Below, in pieces: positions 63,072 to 64,000 of a stretch of DNA of 64,000 bases; the stretch's first letter is position 1, and each line of letters opens with the position of its first letter. Origin of the DNA: JBALVT01 sp036960305. Lineage in GTDB: Bacteria > Pseudomonadota > Gammaproteobacteria > Pseudomonadales > Halieaceae. A program made the translations under genes and the position numbers. Under the pieces are notes generated by a model. It was not told the origin of the DNA. It searched no databases and saw nothing but the letters and a program-made list of their open reading frames with translations. Location: assembly GCA_036960305.1 (NCBI GenBank), contig JBALWA010000009.1, positions 32,246 to 96,245 of the forward strand, in the 5' to 3' direction.

Positions 63072-63815
63072 TCAGCACAGATTATTCCCGCCATCAATCA
63101 ATTGGTCCGTGCCGGTCATGAATGCCGACTCGTCAGAGGCCAGAAACACCACCAGTGAGGAGACTTCATCCCGCTCCCCAACCCTGGACAGGGGCGTACT
63201 GTTACCCAGTCGCTCCATGGCCGCCTCGGCCTCCGCACTGTTGAACATCCCGGTATTGTCGATCGCCCCGGGCAGAATAGCATTCACACGAATATTGTCA
63301 GGCCCCAATTCACTGGCAGCGCACTTGGTAATACCGCGTACCGCCCACTTGGAACTACTGTAGACCGAATAACAGGGCATACCGACATAGCCCGCCATGG
63401 AAGACAGGTTGATGATAGAGCCGCCGCCATCGGCACGCATAATCGGGGCGACCTTCTGGATGCCCAACCAGGTACCGGTGACATTGACATCCAACACCTT
63501 GCGCAGTCTTTCGACACTCTCTTCCTCCAGGCTTCCGAAGGAGTGAATCCCCGCATTATTTATCAACACATCAATCCCGCCGAAGGTTTCAACCGTCAGG
63601 CGGACAACACGATCCCAATCCTCTTCCGAACTGACATCCTGCTGGGAAAAAAGCGCGCGCTCTCCCAACTCCACCGCCAACGATTCACCGGAAGCGACAT
63701 TGACGTCGGTAAAAACCACCCTGGCGCCCTCTGCAACCAATCGCCTGGCATGACTTTCCCCCATACCATTTGCACCCCCTGTCAGAAGCACTACTTTCCC
63801 TTTGAGTCTTTCCAT
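63072..63815 (-). CDS. Short-chain dehydrogenase/reductase
   Basis: The ATG at 63815 gives 247 residues and the normal SDR start (KVVLLTGGANGMGESHAR, TGxxxGxG). NNAGIHSFG, the catalytic YSSSK and GAIDNTGMF fit the classical family. NAD(P)-dependent oxidation of an alcohol; the ligand is not predictable. Resembles 3-alpha/20-beta-hydroxysteroid dehydrogenase-type SDRs, as other genes here do. Confidence 0.92.
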   Translation of the reverse strand: MERLKGKVVLLTGGANGMGESHARRLVAEGARVVFTDVNVASGESLAVELGERALFSQQDVSSEEDWDRVVRLTVETFGGIDVLINNAGIHSFGSLEEESVERLRKVLDVNVTGTWLGIQKVAPIMRADGGGSIINLSSMAGYVGMPCYSVYSSSKWAVRGITKCAASELGPDNIRVNAILPGAIDNTGMFNSAEAEAAMERLGNSTPLSRVGERDEVSSLVVFLASDESAFMTGTDQLIDGGNNLC

Positions 63816-63972
63816 GCAATTTTTTCCCTTCGTTATACTGCGTCTACTATATCTCTGGACAGGCCATGACTCCAGCACCATGAATTTCATTTTTCTCACC
63901 GAAGGTCTATGATGAACCCTCAAATTTATTTTTCACGCTTTGCTGAGTTGATAATCCCCTAGGAGGTAGCCT

Positions 63973-64000
63973 ATGCCTGCGCCAACGACGGTAACCACTT
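63973..64000 (+). CDS. Start of a truncated gene at the right edge
   Basis: AGGAGGT at 63961-63967 lies five bases before ATG, followed by nine codons (MPAPTTVTT). A strong ribosome site makes a real gene likely; too short to identify. Confidence 0.5.

Noticed and set aside
1..64000. CRISPR arrays, tRNA or rRNA genes, insertion sequences, prophage
   Set aside because: No spaced repeats, clover-leaf motifs, transposase or phage proteins were seen in any frame.

Overview
The window is ordinary, gene-dense chromosomal DNA of a Gram-negative bacterium. The gene set fits a marine gammaproteobacterium of the Cellvibrionales/Halieaceae/Spongiibacteraceae kind (inference): a type IV pilus minor-pilin operon, fadBA of Pseudomonas type, TonB-dependent receptor, DUF1302/DUF1329/YCF48/RND block, a bacterial P450 and a PuuA-like glutamine synthetase. 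I saw no rRNA, tRNA, CRISPR array, insertion sequence or phage gene, and no gene-free stretch exceeds 300 bases.

Layout. 1-8.8 kb: mostly single genes: end of a biotin-dependent carboxyltransferase, VOC protein, GspG-like lipoprotein, HAD phosphatase, NTF2-like and DUF1214-like proteins, ThuA-like protein, arsenite methyltransferase, CrtC/AttH-like protein, DUF4105 protein. 8.9-14.5 kb: P450 behind a double GTATAC operator, an exported protein, then a minus-strand operon glutamine synthetase-like > Fe-alcohol dehydrogenase > amidohydrolase with a palindrome next to its first start codon. 14.6-23.3 kb: minus-strand acetyl-CoA transferase, DUF1302 > DUF1329 > YCF48-like > RND permease, a probable envelope lipid/hydrophobic-substrate transport unit. 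23.6-30.5 kb: fimT-pilV-pilW-pilX-pilY1-pilE, translationally coupled. 31.6-35.9 kb: SDR, fadB, fadA.

35.9-56.4 kb is the most interesting part. Two divergent operons share a 279-bp AT-rich control region. The leftward one has eleven packed genes: an exported CxxCH protein, a LamG lipoprotein with a duplicated CxxCH module, a Tat-exported DUF1501-like protein, a small periplasmic coiled-coil protein, two large TPR proteins, a small exported protein, a TolQ/ExbB channel, two ExbD/TolR proteins and an AgmX/TonB-like transducer. The rightward one encodes a lipoprotein resembling the hydrazine synthase alpha subunit (beta-propeller plus two CxxCH), two outer-membrane beta-barrels, a TlpA thioredoxin, DUF4266 and DUF3570; a convergent apbE and TonB receptor follow. 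I read this as a proton-driven, envelope-spanning machine resembling the Agl/Glt motors of myxobacteria, tied to surface c-type cytochrome-like proteins. Its function is unknown to me and its unity is an inference from gene order.

57-64 kb: TonB receptor, DUF3604 protein, patatin phospholipase, SDR, and the first codons of another gene at the right edge.
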